64,000 nt of DNA from contig JAJLRJ010000004.1 of the NCBI GenBank assembly GCA_024195265.1, positions 981,125 through 1,045,124 of the forward strand, written 5' to 3'. Below, piece by piece: positions 35,889-46,492 of the stretch. The position numbers and the translations under genes are program-made. The notes under the pieces were generated by a model that was not told the origin of the DNA, did not search any database, and saw only the letters and a program-made list of their open reading frames with translations. Each line of letters opens with the position of its first letter. Positions within the stretch are counted from its first letter, which is position 1. Source of the stretch: Dendrophyllia cribrosa. Taxonomy: Eukaryota; Cnidaria; Anthozoa; Scleractinia; Dendrophylliidae.

Positions 35889-36192
35889 CTGGATTTATTA
35901 ACACCCAAAGAAGTCCTACTTATTTTCGCATGGACTGAATTACGCTTTTCATCTGATGATTCGTATAGGCCAATATTTGCTGACGTCATTGTGCTGAATG
36001 CGAATTGACTTCAAAAGTTGAATGAGCTTGTTTAACTTCATAATCTGTGCAATTTTTAGCTAATTTCATGTTTTGAAAAGCTGCAAAATTGTTAGGTGGC
36101 AAACGCGCTAATAATAGAGTAAAGTATGTTATACGCCGGGCTTAAAATTCCAAAAAAATATTCGGAGTTGATTTTTTTTTGTAGCTCGATTA

Positions 36193-36420
36193 CGGCTGGT
36201 TCCCACTTGCGACGTCATCGGAAGCGGAGTCAGAGTCGGGAGCGTAAGGAGACTTATGTTCTACTGTAAAAAACGGAGTCTCGATCGGAATCGGATCAGA
36301 AGGTTTCTTTTTTCTTCCGATTCCGCTTCTGCTTTCGTTGCTAGTGGAAACCAGCCGTTACGCTTCCGACTCCGACAGTCCGACTCCGCTTCCGATTACG
36401 TCTCAAGTGGGAACCAGCCC
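36193..36420. mobile_element. MITE with TTA target duplication
   Basis: TTA at 36190-36192 and 36421-36423. The ends CGGCTGGTTCCCACTTG and its complement enclose TCCGACTCCG / CGGAGTC inverted units. Same GGCTGGTT-type terminus as the element at 35442. Confidence 0.75.
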
Positions 36421-37196
36421 TTAGAGAATGAGGCGCATGCGCTAATGAGGCAATAATTGTAAACAAACATTCGCCTATATTGTCTTTATTTACGCACGCT
36501 TATGAGCTTAATTTACATACATGTTCACGTAAACTTACCAAGCAGTGAAAATCCACCATTATACTCCATGTATAAATTATCACTGGCTCAAGAAAAAACA
36601 GAAACAAAAACAAAAAAAAACTGTCCAACCCCGGGTTTAATTTGACACAGTGGATAACTCCATCCAGCCAATTCCAGTTCATCAATTTGTGTGGCAGGCG
36701 GTCAAGAGATCAAAGTTTCCATTTTGGTGGAATTTTTGATCTTTTTTAGTCGTTTTGTCTTTTTATTACATATTTCTTTGCGTTTCTTCCTTCTTGCAAG
36801 ACAATAAAGCAAACTTAAAGCAAGCTCCTGGCCATAATCATGAAAACACGATACATCAGGCGGGACACAGTCCCTTTAGGGTTGTCTCGTTCGATATTTT
36901 GATAGGGTACCATGCATATTATGTATGTTAAGGCTTCTCAAACCTGTGTTACATCTGGTATGTATTTATTATCGTGTGACTGTAAAAAGACCTCTATTGT
37001 TATTATTTGATGTGTTTCGAATCTTGTGTTTTGCGTTATTTGGTGAAAGCAACCGCAACACCAAGGAACAGTACTTATTAATAGCTCAGTTTCAAGTCAG
37101 TGGTTATATTAAGATATTTTCATCACCTGACTCAAAAGTTTGAACCACATTGCACAATAACATCTACTGACAACTGGCCCGTGTTGGTTTTGTGGT

Positions 37197-38363
37197 TTAT
37201 TCGTTTGGCAGAACCCTCACCTCCCTTAGGACATTAAGACTAAGAAGGCTGACTCCCCCAGGCAATGAGTTCAACGTTCCCCAAGTTGCTCTTCCACGAC
37301 CAGATATTAGTGACAGCATTCCTCCACGACCAGAAATAACTGACAGTGTTCTTCCGCCGCTTAAACGGACTTGATCACAACAGGCCACCCTCTTTAGAAT
37401 GCTCTTGAAGCCACTGCGGTACTTTTGGCTGAATATGACGTAAAGGCAAGGTGTAATAACACTGTTGGTATGCGCTAAGAAATTTCGAATAAACTGAAGA
37501 TTGCATGAGATGCGAATCCCAATAACCCCTTTGCGCATGACGAAAAAGCCGAGCCAGCAGCAAATAAAAGCCAAAGTGACGGCAAACAACATTTCAAACA
37601 CATTGCTGTTCATTCTATCTTTGCGTGATCTGCGTGCATTTCTAACAGATCCAGCGCTTCCAGGGAGGTTGCGTCTCCTTAACTTAATCGCTGCCAGTGT
37701 ATAAAGGATAATAATTAGGCATAACGGAATGGCGTAAAACACCACCGCTAACAAATTGTCGTAGGTTTTCCTCCCCTTTGAGCTTCCAAAGACTTTGTTA
37801 AGGAAAACCCTACATACCATGGCCCCGCCCTGTCCTGGTTTTAGTTTGAGGCCGTGCACGTGGGGTACATGAACCGCTAACGACACCAGCCAAATGCAAA
37901 TTATGATGATCTTGACGCTGCGAGTGGTAAGCTTTTTCGTTGTGGACGGCGAAACGGCCAGAAGTCTCTCGATGCTTAAAAACACCAGCGTTAAAATGGA
38001 CACTTTGATGGACACCAGGTGTAGTGTAGGGACTATCTTGCATAGGACATTACCCAGCGTTCCGGTGATAAGCCACTCATAGCTTCGTATGACGGCTAAT
38101 ATCATTCGCGGCATGTATACCATAGTGATTACCAAGTCAGCCCCCGCCATGTTTGCTATGAGATAATTGACTGGTTTCCTCATTTTTCGATCTTGCCACA
38201 ACACACCAATCAACAGGGAGTTACCGATCAGCGAGACAAGTAATATTACAGTGTATGCTATGACTCGACTGGCCTTGATGCCCGGGCAGTCATCTAAAAA
38301 GCATATTGCAAATGGCGCCCTTGGCGTTTGCAATGTGGAATTGACGCTCGCGTTTCCGTGCAT
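37197..38363 (-). CDS. Rhodopsin-family G-protein-coupled receptor, intronless
   Basis: 388 aa from the ATG at 38363; the longer frame begins only with GTG. Extracellular N-terminus with NAS and NST glycosylation sites. Seven hydrophobic helices. Landmarks: GN at 47-48 (TM1), Asp76 (TM2), Cys108 for the conserved disulphide, ERL at 132-134 in place of DRY, CCWLGF in TM6 in place of CWxP, and a TM7 TPCLYVIF in which the Asn of NPxxY is Thr. A basic third loop and a cysteine pair after TM7 fit G-protein coupling and palmitoylation. Resembles peptide/amine-like orphan receptors expanded in cnidarians; the ligand is not predictable. Paralogue of the gene at 41192. Confidence 0.9.
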   Translation of the reverse strand: MHGNASVNSTLQTPRAPFAICFLDDCPGIKASRVIAYTVILLVSLIGNSLLIGVLWQDRKMRKPVNYLIANMAGADLVITMVYMPRMILAVIRSYEWLITGTLGNVLCKIVPTLHLVSIKVSILTLVFLSIERLLAVSPSTTKKLTTRSVKIIIICIWLVSLAVHVPHVHGLKLKPGQGGAMVCRVFLNKVFGSSKGRKTYDNLLAVVFYAIPLCLIIILYTLAAIKLRRRNLPGSAGSVRNARRSRKDRMNSNVFEMLFAVTLAFICCWLGFFVMRKGVIGIRISCNLQFIRNFLAHTNSVITPCLYVIFSQKYRSGFKSILKRVACCDQVRLSGGRTLSVISGRGGMLSLISGRGRATWGTLNSLPGGVSLLSLNVLREVRVLPNE

Positions 38364-38408
38364 ATTCACGAAAGATAATTTACTTATTCTCTTTCCAGTT
38401 GTCTTCAC

Positions 38409-41191
38409 TATATATATCTTTCACTTGTTATCTATGACCAAGCAGATTAGCTGAAAAGGAACATCACAATTTTTTAATGCCTATTGTCGATTATTGATTT
38501 TAAGGTGAGGTTTATTTGTAGTCAGTGAATACGCCTGCTTACTGGGTTAGTTTATCATCAAACCATTACTTTTATTTTACAAAACCTGTCGTTCATTTGA
38601 GACATCTCCATGGTTAAATGCCGGTATCAGAAAACTACATTTGGTAAGCTAAAGTTTAAGACACAAAATTTGTAGATCGCCCCAAAGCACTGAATTTCAA
38701 CCGAAAAGGCGAGTAATAGAGTGTATGTGTTTTACCTTTATGTCAAAAACTGCATGTTTTCTTGCTTCGGATCAGTTCACTGGTGAACGCTTTCAGGTTT
38801 GCTTGAAGTCATCTCTACAACGTGTGGCAGTCACAGTTTGTTCTATGTGGGCTTGATATGGACTCAAGTGTGGGACAAACGCATTTGGAAATAAGAGCAA
38901 TTTAGAAAGCAAAAAATAGTTAAATTTTATTATGTTTACATTTTACAGAGTAAAAAGAAGCTTTTATAAGAGCAAAACAGGGTTTTGTTGAGAGTGTTAA
39001 CGTCAAATAAAGGTTCATGATTCGTTTAGCTTCATCATGATTGTCATCTATAAGCCAGCGGAACAAAAGTCAAACCCAGTTTCTGCCATTCTAATTTATC
39101 TAAATGACACTCTGAAAGTTCGTTTATTTATTTTTCAGCTCTTTGTCTCATTTGCATTGTTTGCAGAAGAAAAGCACCAAGACTGCACAAGGACTAATTT
39201 ATATTTACTAATTTGACAGGTGCGTGTGCTTTAAGGTAGGGACTACGAGTCTTTTTGTTTTAAAAAGCATAATGTAGAAACCGCATATTTGATCCTTGTA
39301 TATATTTAGTTTAGAATGTTACACTTAGATTCGCATGTTTGTTTCCAGCATTGAAAAAGGTCGTCGCGATGCCGATTTTCATGAAAACGACACAATATCG
39401 TAACAAAAATCGTAACATTAACTTTATCATGTTGAAAATAAATATCAAAAGGAATTGACAAAGAAATATCACTGTAGAGGATTTATTAGATCATCTTTAT
39501 CCAGCTTTCGTTCATCTTGTATATATATTTCATTTTTAATTATGTTTCCGACACGTCCATTGCGCAATCCAAGAAATTTAAATTATTACTGATAATAACA
39601 ATAATATAATAATATAAATATATGTTATCAGCGCCTATACAAGCATGTTATAGGCGCTTCACAGCAATACTAAAGGAAATTAATGGTTAAAACCTATAAA
39701 TTAAAAGCAATTTTAAAAAGACGGAACCCGGCTAGCTGCAGATCGTTGCGTGTTGGTTACACTGGTTTAGATGCGTCTTTGTCGTTGCTTTCGGCATCTC
39801 GTAATTATATGAAGTATTAGAGATTTTCGATTTACAGGCCTTGGCACTAAATAGTATCAAAATAATTTACATTCCACGCTTTACGATTGGTATAAATATA
39901 AACGTAGGCCGAAAAAACTGCATGGCAAACGATTTCACACGAATAAAATGGAATATAAACATTTTTCTTTGCGCTAGTTATGTCATAGACGACACTTGGT
40001 CATGGAAAAGCTTTGCTTTATTTTGTTGCTCTTGTATGCTACTTCGCAAAAAGATGTTATTTCAAAGTCAAACCGGGGTTCTGGAGGACGATAATTTTTT
40101 GAGCGCTTTGTCGAGATTTGCTTTACCAAATCATTGTTGCTTCTTTCTGGGAACCCTCTGAGATTTTGGCGCTTTTGTCCCTGAAAACCACGGAATTTTA
40201 TGGCAAAATGCTTTAATTTGTATTATGGTAATGATGGTATACTATTGCTTAGTACTATTAGCGCCGAACTGCTGTTTATTCCTGTAAATCGGAAATGTCT
40301 ATTTAGATTGGTGGAGCTGAAAGGCAACATAAGTTTGGCAGCATGTATTTACACATCTGATTGAGTAACAGTAAACGATGCTGCTTTGTATGTGTAGGGT
40401 AAACAAGAAAATTCATTTTCCAGTTATTAGGGAGAAAATGTTTTCTCGTCCCCCTTTGTAAATATATAACCTGAAAATTTAGTATCCACGGATCATAAAC
40501 TTGCAGATCGTTTTTGCACTCCCCGCATTAAACCAAGGGTGTGTTCGACTGACGTTATCACGGAATAAGAATACACCAAGTGATCACTGCATATTCCTTA
40601 AAACGTATACAACTTGAATTTTGATAAATAAATATGGTAAATGTTAAGCTCAATAATGAAATGAGAAAAGATAAATGTTCAACATGTCACGAGCGTGAGA
40701 CAAGGAAAAAAAATACTGTCCCGCGCTCGTGATATGATGAACATTACATCTTTTTTAACTTCAATTTTATTTTTTGAATGTAGGCAATAGTTATTAGATA
40801 TTATGGGGTTGAAATATATCTATCTCAAGGCGATTTCTTTTATTCTCATCGTGGAATACCGCCAATCAAATGTCCTCTGTACATAATAGGAGAAGAAATA
40901 AGCCACAATTTCTAATAACTGCGAGTGACATTTGTGGACATCTTTTCGCCTTTGTATTCTCTTTTTTGACACATCTCATTGAGCTTGCAGCTGTATTTAT
41001 TCACATTGCAAAATGGGGTTGGCTTTTAAAAGATATAATCATTTCTTGACTCAAACGCTTTTCATCTTCATAATACTCAAGGCAAAACACCTTCCATGCA
41101 AACATATAATTGTGATTAGATGAAACGCGCTTATAATATTTCTTGCTAGAATTTCCTTATAACTAGCTAATAATTGTGCAAATAGGACAAA
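38409..41191. other. Spacer between the divergent GPCR genes
   Basis: No gene recognised. AT-rich, with an imperfect hairpin repeat at about 40675-40746 (ATGTTCA..CATGTCACGAGCG paired with CGCTCGTGATATGATGAACAT), a type common in coral genomes, and a short palindromic GCGCCTATA/TATAGGCGC pair at 39631-39658. It probably holds both promoters. Confidence 0.5.
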
Positions 41192-42349
41192 ATGACGTTC
41201 GAGAACTATAGCGCGAGTATTATTGGTAACGGCAGCCTCGAGAACATCAATGTTACAATGCTTGGTTGTTTTATGTTCACCGAGAATACTGCCCTAAAGG
41301 TACTTATGATCATTGGGTATAGTGTCGTAATAGTCACTTCAATCCTTGGAAACGTCTCACTTGCATTTGTGTACTTCACAAACAAGAGCATGAAGAATAC
41401 TGTAAACTGTTGCATAATGAACATGGTCTTTGCAGACCTTCTTGTGACCATAGTTTACATGCCTCGAATGGTGGCGCGAATTCTTGTAGGACTTGAATGG
41501 CTGGTGAAAGGAACCTCAGGACTCGTACTCTGCAAAATCGTGTCAATCTCCCAAGAGATTTCAATCTGCGTTTCAATCTTAACCGTTGTCATCATCGCTT
41601 TTGAAAGGTTCTTTGCTATAGCGTTTCCATTACGTGAGGTGATATCGAAGAAGATTTCCATAGGCTTATTAAGCAGTACCTGGCTTGTATCCCTGGCTGC
41701 AAGATCCCCAATGTTCCATGCCGTAAAGACGGTCACTTTCAATTCCGGTACCCGCGGCTGTTTTTGGATTCCTTCTGCCAGCTTTCCAACGGAAGAGGCC
41801 AGACAATTCTATCACGGTTTTATGCTTATCGCGTTCTATGGGTTGCCACTTTTTTGTATTATCACACTGTATACAGCGATACTGATCTTTCTAAAGCGCA
41901 GACAAATCCTGATTGGTAATGCCACAAGGAATCGCGCTTTAGCCACAAACAAGAAAGTCACACGGATGATCCTGACGGTGATTGCAGCTTTTTTGCTCTG
42001 TTGGTTGTTGTATTTTATTGTGATACCAATGGAAGATGTTTGGAATGTTGTTTTATCGTGTGAGATACATTTTCTGAGGTTTTTCTTGGGACACATAAAT
42101 AGCGCATGCAATCCAATAATCTGTTTATTGTTTAGTGAAAATTTTAGAAACGGAATCAAAAAATGTTGTAATGGACGAATGAGACGTAAAAGGGCAGGGA
42201 GAAATGTTTGGCAAGGAACTGCGACAAGAGATCGCTCAATCTCCACCATTGCGCTATTGAGTTTACAAACATTAGCATTTGATTCACGTTTTCAATACAG
42301 TCAAGGAGTATATAGCAAAAGATTTCAATATGATGAAAATAGTGTTTGA
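41192..42349 (+). CDS. Rhodopsin-family G-protein-coupled receptor, intronless
   Basis: 385 aa. N-terminal NYS, NGS and NVT glycosylation sites. TM1 has GN (53-54), TM2 Asp82, and the TM3 disulphide Cys114 in VLCKI. ERF at 138-140 replaces DRY. TM6 has LLCWLLYF without the usual proline. TM7 reads NPIIC, so the NPxxY tyrosine is Cys. The YMPRM stretch after TM2 and the LCKI motif are shared with the receptor at 37197, marking the two as paralogues in opposite orientation. The tail has basic clusters and a CC pair. Ligand unknown. Confidence 0.9.
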   Translation: MTFENYSASIIGNGSLENINVTMLGCFMFTENTALKVLMIIGYSVVIVTSILGNVSLAFVYFTNKSMKNTVNCCIMNMVFADLLVTIVYMPRMVARILVGLEWLVKGTSGLVLCKIVSISQEISICVSILTVVIIAFERFFAIAFPLREVISKKISIGLLSSTWLVSLAARSPMFHAVKTVTFNSGTRGCFWIPSASFPTEEARQFYHGFMLIAFYGLPLFCIITLYTAILIFLKRRQILIGNATRNRALATNKKVTRMILTVIAAFLLCWLLYFIVIPMEDVWNVVLSCEIHFLRFFLGHINSACNPIICLLFSENFRNGIKKCCNGRMRRKRAGRNVWQGTATRDRSISTIALLSLQTLAFDSRFQYSQGVYSKRFQYDENSV

Positions 42350-42938
42350 AGTTGTCAGTTTTAAAGTTTACAGAAATCAGTTTGAACGGAACCAATCCTT
42401 AGCTTGCAGCTCAAGTGTGCTAAAATACGTGAAGAATAAGAGTTTAATAAACAGGGCATAATGGAATAAAAAACAGTAGTTAAATTTTGTTGTTGTGCCG
42501 TCTTTGAAGACATAATTTATGTCGCCACTTCTATCATTTCAAGCTTATAACGTTAGGTGCATTTCTCTCTTCAGTATCTGTGTATCACCTGTATCACGGC
42601 AGTCCTATATTCAGTCAACTCGAGCCTAAACTTGTAATGCAAATCGTGCATGTTTTTATCACGAAATAACGGAAAGAAAGGTATAATTTAACATAATAAC
42701 GACAGAAGTTCAACTTGATTGACATGCCGACACTTGGTGAACGATTAGGCAAAAATTAAGAACTTAAACATTTTTTAAAATAAACGAAAAAATAGGTGGT
42801 ACTAATATTGTCGCTATATATCACAAAAAATGCACTGCGGCAGCGAAAGCTGTGATACTTAGGTGTATTCAGCAGTATTGCAATCATTCAAACATTTTAA
42901 AGATCATCACATTTGGTTTGGCAAAAATTCGGAACTTA
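42350..42938. other. Stretch with no recognised gene
   Basis: Probably the 3' untranslated region of the GPCR and spacer. AATAAA-like words occur near 42444 and 42464. Nothing else stands out. Confidence 0.4.
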
Positions 42939-43101
42939 GGGCCTGGTCGCACTACAGTCAAAAACAAAAATTAGCCCGTGCAAAATGACATAAAAACAAA
43001 AACATTCCACAAAAAGCGTGTCCCACCGGAGCGGTTTCTTTTGTTTTCCTCGTTTTTTGCACGGGCTAATTTTTGTTTTTGACTTTAGTGCGACCAGGCC
43101 C
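42939..43101. mobile_element. MITE with TTA target duplication
   Basis: TTA at 42936-42938 and 43102-43104. The 163-bp element is mostly a foldback with GGGCCTGGTCGCACTA ends and AAAACAAAAATTAGCCCGTGC arms. Confidence 0.8.
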
Positions 43102-43538
43102 TTAGCCATCATCAATACAAACAAACAGGTGGAAAGTCGATGGCTATATTAACAAAACGTGCCGTTATCACAAAATGTTTTGGTTCTTAGTATTGTACCA
43201 TAAAAATAATGAACTGTAGCGGGATTTTGGAAAATTTCTATTTCTACATTTTATTTATTGTAAATTAGTTTGGAAGATCCCATTTGGGAAAACTAATAAA
43301 GGATATTGTACTGTATTGTAGTATAGTGGGATTGACATTGAACATGATGTCCTGTCACAGGCTTTATAAAAGATGTTAGTTATTATTATTACGTTTGATT
43401 AAAAACATCTAGCCAATTTTCAGAAACTGCATGCGGGGTTGTGTAATTAAACCAACTGCTATGCTATTTTTAATTCAAACTACGGCATTTCGCTCTCGCA
43501 TATGCCCATCGTGTGTTCATGAACAGTTTTGCCACTTA

Positions 43539-43802
43539 AGGCCCTGTCACACTATTGTGTATGAGAGAAACGTATGAGTTGCGTATTAAAATTCATAAAA
43601 TAATTTTCATACGCACAAAATGACCAGCGTACTTGACCTATGAGTAACGTACCTCTAGCGTAACTCTCGCGTATTCAGCGTTTGCCTAGCGTATGCTTAG
43701 ATTATAAATCATACGTCCGAATACGCACAAAATTTTTAAGCATGCTTAAAAATTTTTTCTGTCTCGCCGTATGCCAGCGTATGCCATCGTATGCGACCGT
43801 GA
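43539..43802. mobile_element. Truncated MITE, related to 53977-54369
   Basis: Starts after TTA with AGGCCCTGTCACACTATTG and follows the complement of the full copy at 54 kb for about 260 bp, then breaks off. Rich in GCGTATG words and contains the AAGCATGCTT palindrome. Confidence 0.75.
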
Positions 43803-43949
43803 TTTTTTCTGGGAAAACAGCATGAAGAATACAACTGAGAAGCCCTGCATTCATAAAAGAACTCAAGAAACCTTTTATAATGTATTTTATTCGTACACAT
43901 ACAATTAACAGTTATGTAGCAAATCTTCGCCAGAAACTTTTGTTATACG

Positions 43950-44368
43950 TTAATGCTCCCAACCCTTGAGATAAAAGCAACATAACGAGAATATGTGGGA
44001 AAAGGGGTTTGGAAATGAAGTACTCCGACAACAGGTCAGTTTCCTTAGTCACTAAGTCATTAGTCTAGGTAATGAGAGATTGAAACCTCTCTAGGGGATC
44101 AAGGATCCCCCTCTTCTCATCTCCAGGGGTCACAATCCGCTGGGCGATGTCCTTACTCCTCTTCAGGGGTCACAATCCCCTGAGAGAGGTCCTTAGTCAG
44201 GGGGTCACAATCCCCCTCTCCTCTCCAGGGGTCACAATCCCCTGAGAGAGGTCCTTAGTCCTAAGGGAGTTTCGACTCATGGTTACCATGGGAACGAAAC
44301 AGGGGGCTCACTCCCCATTCTGTGAGTCTATGGGGGCCAAGAGTGACCTGTATGGAGCACTTCATCCC
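43950..44368. repeat. Split direct repeat B, distal copy
   Basis: 419 bp, nearly identical to 45004-45422 (one C/T difference noticed). Internally it holds short repeats of AGGGGTCACAATCCCCTGAG, and hairpin-forming GGGGATC/GATCCCC words. Confidence 0.9.
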
Positions 44369-44750
44369 AACCCAAATCTTTATTGACAATCTCAGTACAA
44401 ATAGAATGTTGAGACTAAAGGTTATATTGAACTAGAACTATGCAGTCCCTGAGAGTAAACAGGCCTAAAGAAGTTCATAAGTGTCTTTGATGCAAATAGG
44501 CTGCATAAGTCCCAACAGCATTAGCTGCTAACTGTAACATGACATAAAAGAAGATCTGAATACATATGGTGATATATGCGGAGATTAGATATATGGACTA
44601 TATATGGGGTTTCTAAGATATTAGCTAATCTCCTAAAGTGGATGCAAAGACCCACGCGATTACATAAAGACAGTTCTTAAGTATTCTACCTTTACATAAG
44701 TTATATGTACTTGGTGTGTGACATGCTTAAAGCGTAGGGAGGGTGGGTGG

Positions 44751-45003
44751 GAAAGTTGCTTGCGTGCTAGCCGCCAAGGAATGGGTAAATTTGAGACTCA
44801 CGATCAATGCATGTAGGAGATTGATAGTGAGATAAGAACCGGTTTAAACACGCAAAGCTTACGATATGCGTGACTAAGGCACGGAATCATCTGAACTTTA
44901 GACCATGAAACCCTACCCGTGTCTTATTACATATCACACACCTTACATGTGATCTCTCAAGGTTGTCACATTAACTTAAATTTATGTTGGCATAAATTGG
45001 TCT
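44751..45003. repeat. Split direct repeat A, inner copy
   Basis: 253 bp identical or nearly so to 49388-49640, and directly abutting repeat B at 45003/45004. Confidence 0.9.
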
Positions 45004-45422
45004 TTAATGCTCCCAACCCTTGAGATAAAAGCAACATAACGAGAATATGTGGGAAAAGGGGTTCGGAAATGAAGTACTCCGACAACAGGTCAGTTTCCTT
45101 AGTCACTAAGTCATTAGTCTAGGTAATGAGAGATTGAAACCTCTCTAGGGGATCAAGGATCCCCCTCTTCTCATCTCCAGGGGTCACAATCCGCTGGGCG
45201 ATGTCCTTACTCCTCTTCAGGGGTCACAATCCCCTGAGAGAGGTCCTTAGTCAGGGGGTCACAATCCCCCTCTCCTCTCCAGGGGTCACAATCCCCTGAG
45301 AGAGGTCCTTAGTCCTAAGGGAGTTTCGACTCATGGTTACCATGGGAACGAAACAGGGGGCTCACTCCCCATTCTGTGAGTCTATGGGGGCCAAGAGTGA
45401 CCTGTATGGAGCACTTCATCCC
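45004..45422. repeat. Split direct repeat B, inner copy
   Basis: Direct copy of 43950-44368, lying just downstream of the recombinase ORF in coding orientation. Confidence 0.9.
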
Positions 45423-45496
45423 CACAAATACACAAAGTGTATTCCCCATAGACGAAACAAAAACCTATTGTAGTAATAAACCCCCAGAATTCCCAC

Positions 45497-46492
45497 TTAG
45501 TTAAATGTATCATCCAATAACTGACGTGAAACCCCAAAGAGAAGGGAAGGTGGGCATCGGACGTATCTTTCGTAGCAGTCTGAGGACCAACGCCCAAGTG
45601 TTTTAATAAGCCAGGGGGGAAGGCCGACAGAAGCGGCGGTTGTAGCTGCACCAATCCTAAAGCTATGCCCAGCATATTGGGAGGGCTGAAAATCAGACAT
45701 CGACAAGAGCTGCCTAGTTTCAGAGGTAAGCGCCGCTTTTGTGAAGGGAGTTCCAGACTGGTACTGAAAAAGTGGACCAGCAATGTTTCCCCGGGAGGAC
45801 AGGTAGGTTTTCATAGCCATCACGGGGCAGACTCGCTGCTCGGTTTTTCCTATAATTATAGTTTGACCTGAACGAAAAGGGTCCGTTTTTGATATTTTTA
45901 CTTTAACTGACATATAGTCAGGTGCATCAGAGCTGGGAAGAAAAGTTATATCCCCTAAGGACAGATGGGTTGTGGGTGAGTAAGGTGAGTTGCATGTCAT
46001 TTCTCCCAAGCGGAGGAAACCGAAAAAGGCTAGAGTCATGGCTGCCCAGATCATAATAGAGTCGTAGTTAGTGGTGGTAGGGATGGCGAGAAGGTGAAAA
46101 AATAATTTCAGGTGATTTATTGTGATAGGGAGGCGAATTCTAGTTGAAGAGCCCTGGGAGCGCTTGATACCACGGCAAATTAACTGTAGGCGGAGGAATT
46201 TTTTGAGGTCCAGGTCAAAGCCTAAGCGAATGTGTAAGTGTCTAACTGCTGCCAGGTAACCCTTGATGGAAGAGTGTTTGATTGTTTTAGCCAAATAGGC
46301 CACATACTGGATGAGAGTCTGTTCATCGGTTGGTAGTGCGGGTGGAGTATGCGGGTTGTAAAGAGAGCAAAACTCTAGGAATCTCTTTTCACCTGAACTG
46401 TATGTCTGTTTGGTAGAGGCAGCAACAGAGAGGCTTAGGTAGTGGCTGATGTCGGCATTCAGATCTCCAAGAGGGGAGTTGGTACGGGGCAT
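45497..46492 (-). CDS. Tyrosine recombinase of the Ngaro element
   Basis: 331 aa. Integrates the circular DNA copy without a DDE integrase. An N-terminal SAM-like helical domain (about residues 15-110) is followed by the catalytic domain. Active-site set: Arg in FLRLGEM (about 163), His-x-x-Arg in GHSFRIG (about 274-277), Trp in LGRWSSD in the last His/Trp position, and Tyr nucleophile in YERYVR (about 312). Its ATG overlaps the end of the reverse transcriptase ORF by 34 nt, so coupled translation is possible. Confidence 0.92.
   Translation of the reverse strand: MPRTNSPLGDLNADISHYLSLSVAASTKQTYSSGEKRFLEFCSLYNPHTPPALPTDEQTLIQYVAYLAKTIKHSSIKGYLAAVRHLHIRLGFDLDLKKFLRLQLICRGIKRSQGSSTRIRLPITINHLKLFFHLLAIPTTTNYDSIMIWAAMTLAFFGFLRLGEMTCNSPYSPTTHLSLGDITFLPSSDAPDYMSVKVKISKTDPFRSGQTIIIGKTEQRVCPVMAMKTYLSSRGNIAGPLFQYQSGTPFTKAALTSETRQLLSMSDFQPSQYAGHSFRIGAATTAASVGLPPWLIKTLGRWSSDCYERYVRCPPSLLFGVSRQLLDDTFN

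Noticed and set aside
41836..42395. Antisense frames of 137 and 79 aa over the GPCR
   Set aside because: Shadows of the receptor gene in another frame.
43225..43325. LINE 3'-tail-like sequence ending in GTACTGTATTGTAGT
   Set aside because: Too short and degenerate to assign to a family; noted only as possible.
46459..46492. -1 frameshift between Ngaro RT and recombinase ORFs
   Set aside because: The recombinase has its own ATG inside the overlap, and I see no in-phase slippery heptamer.
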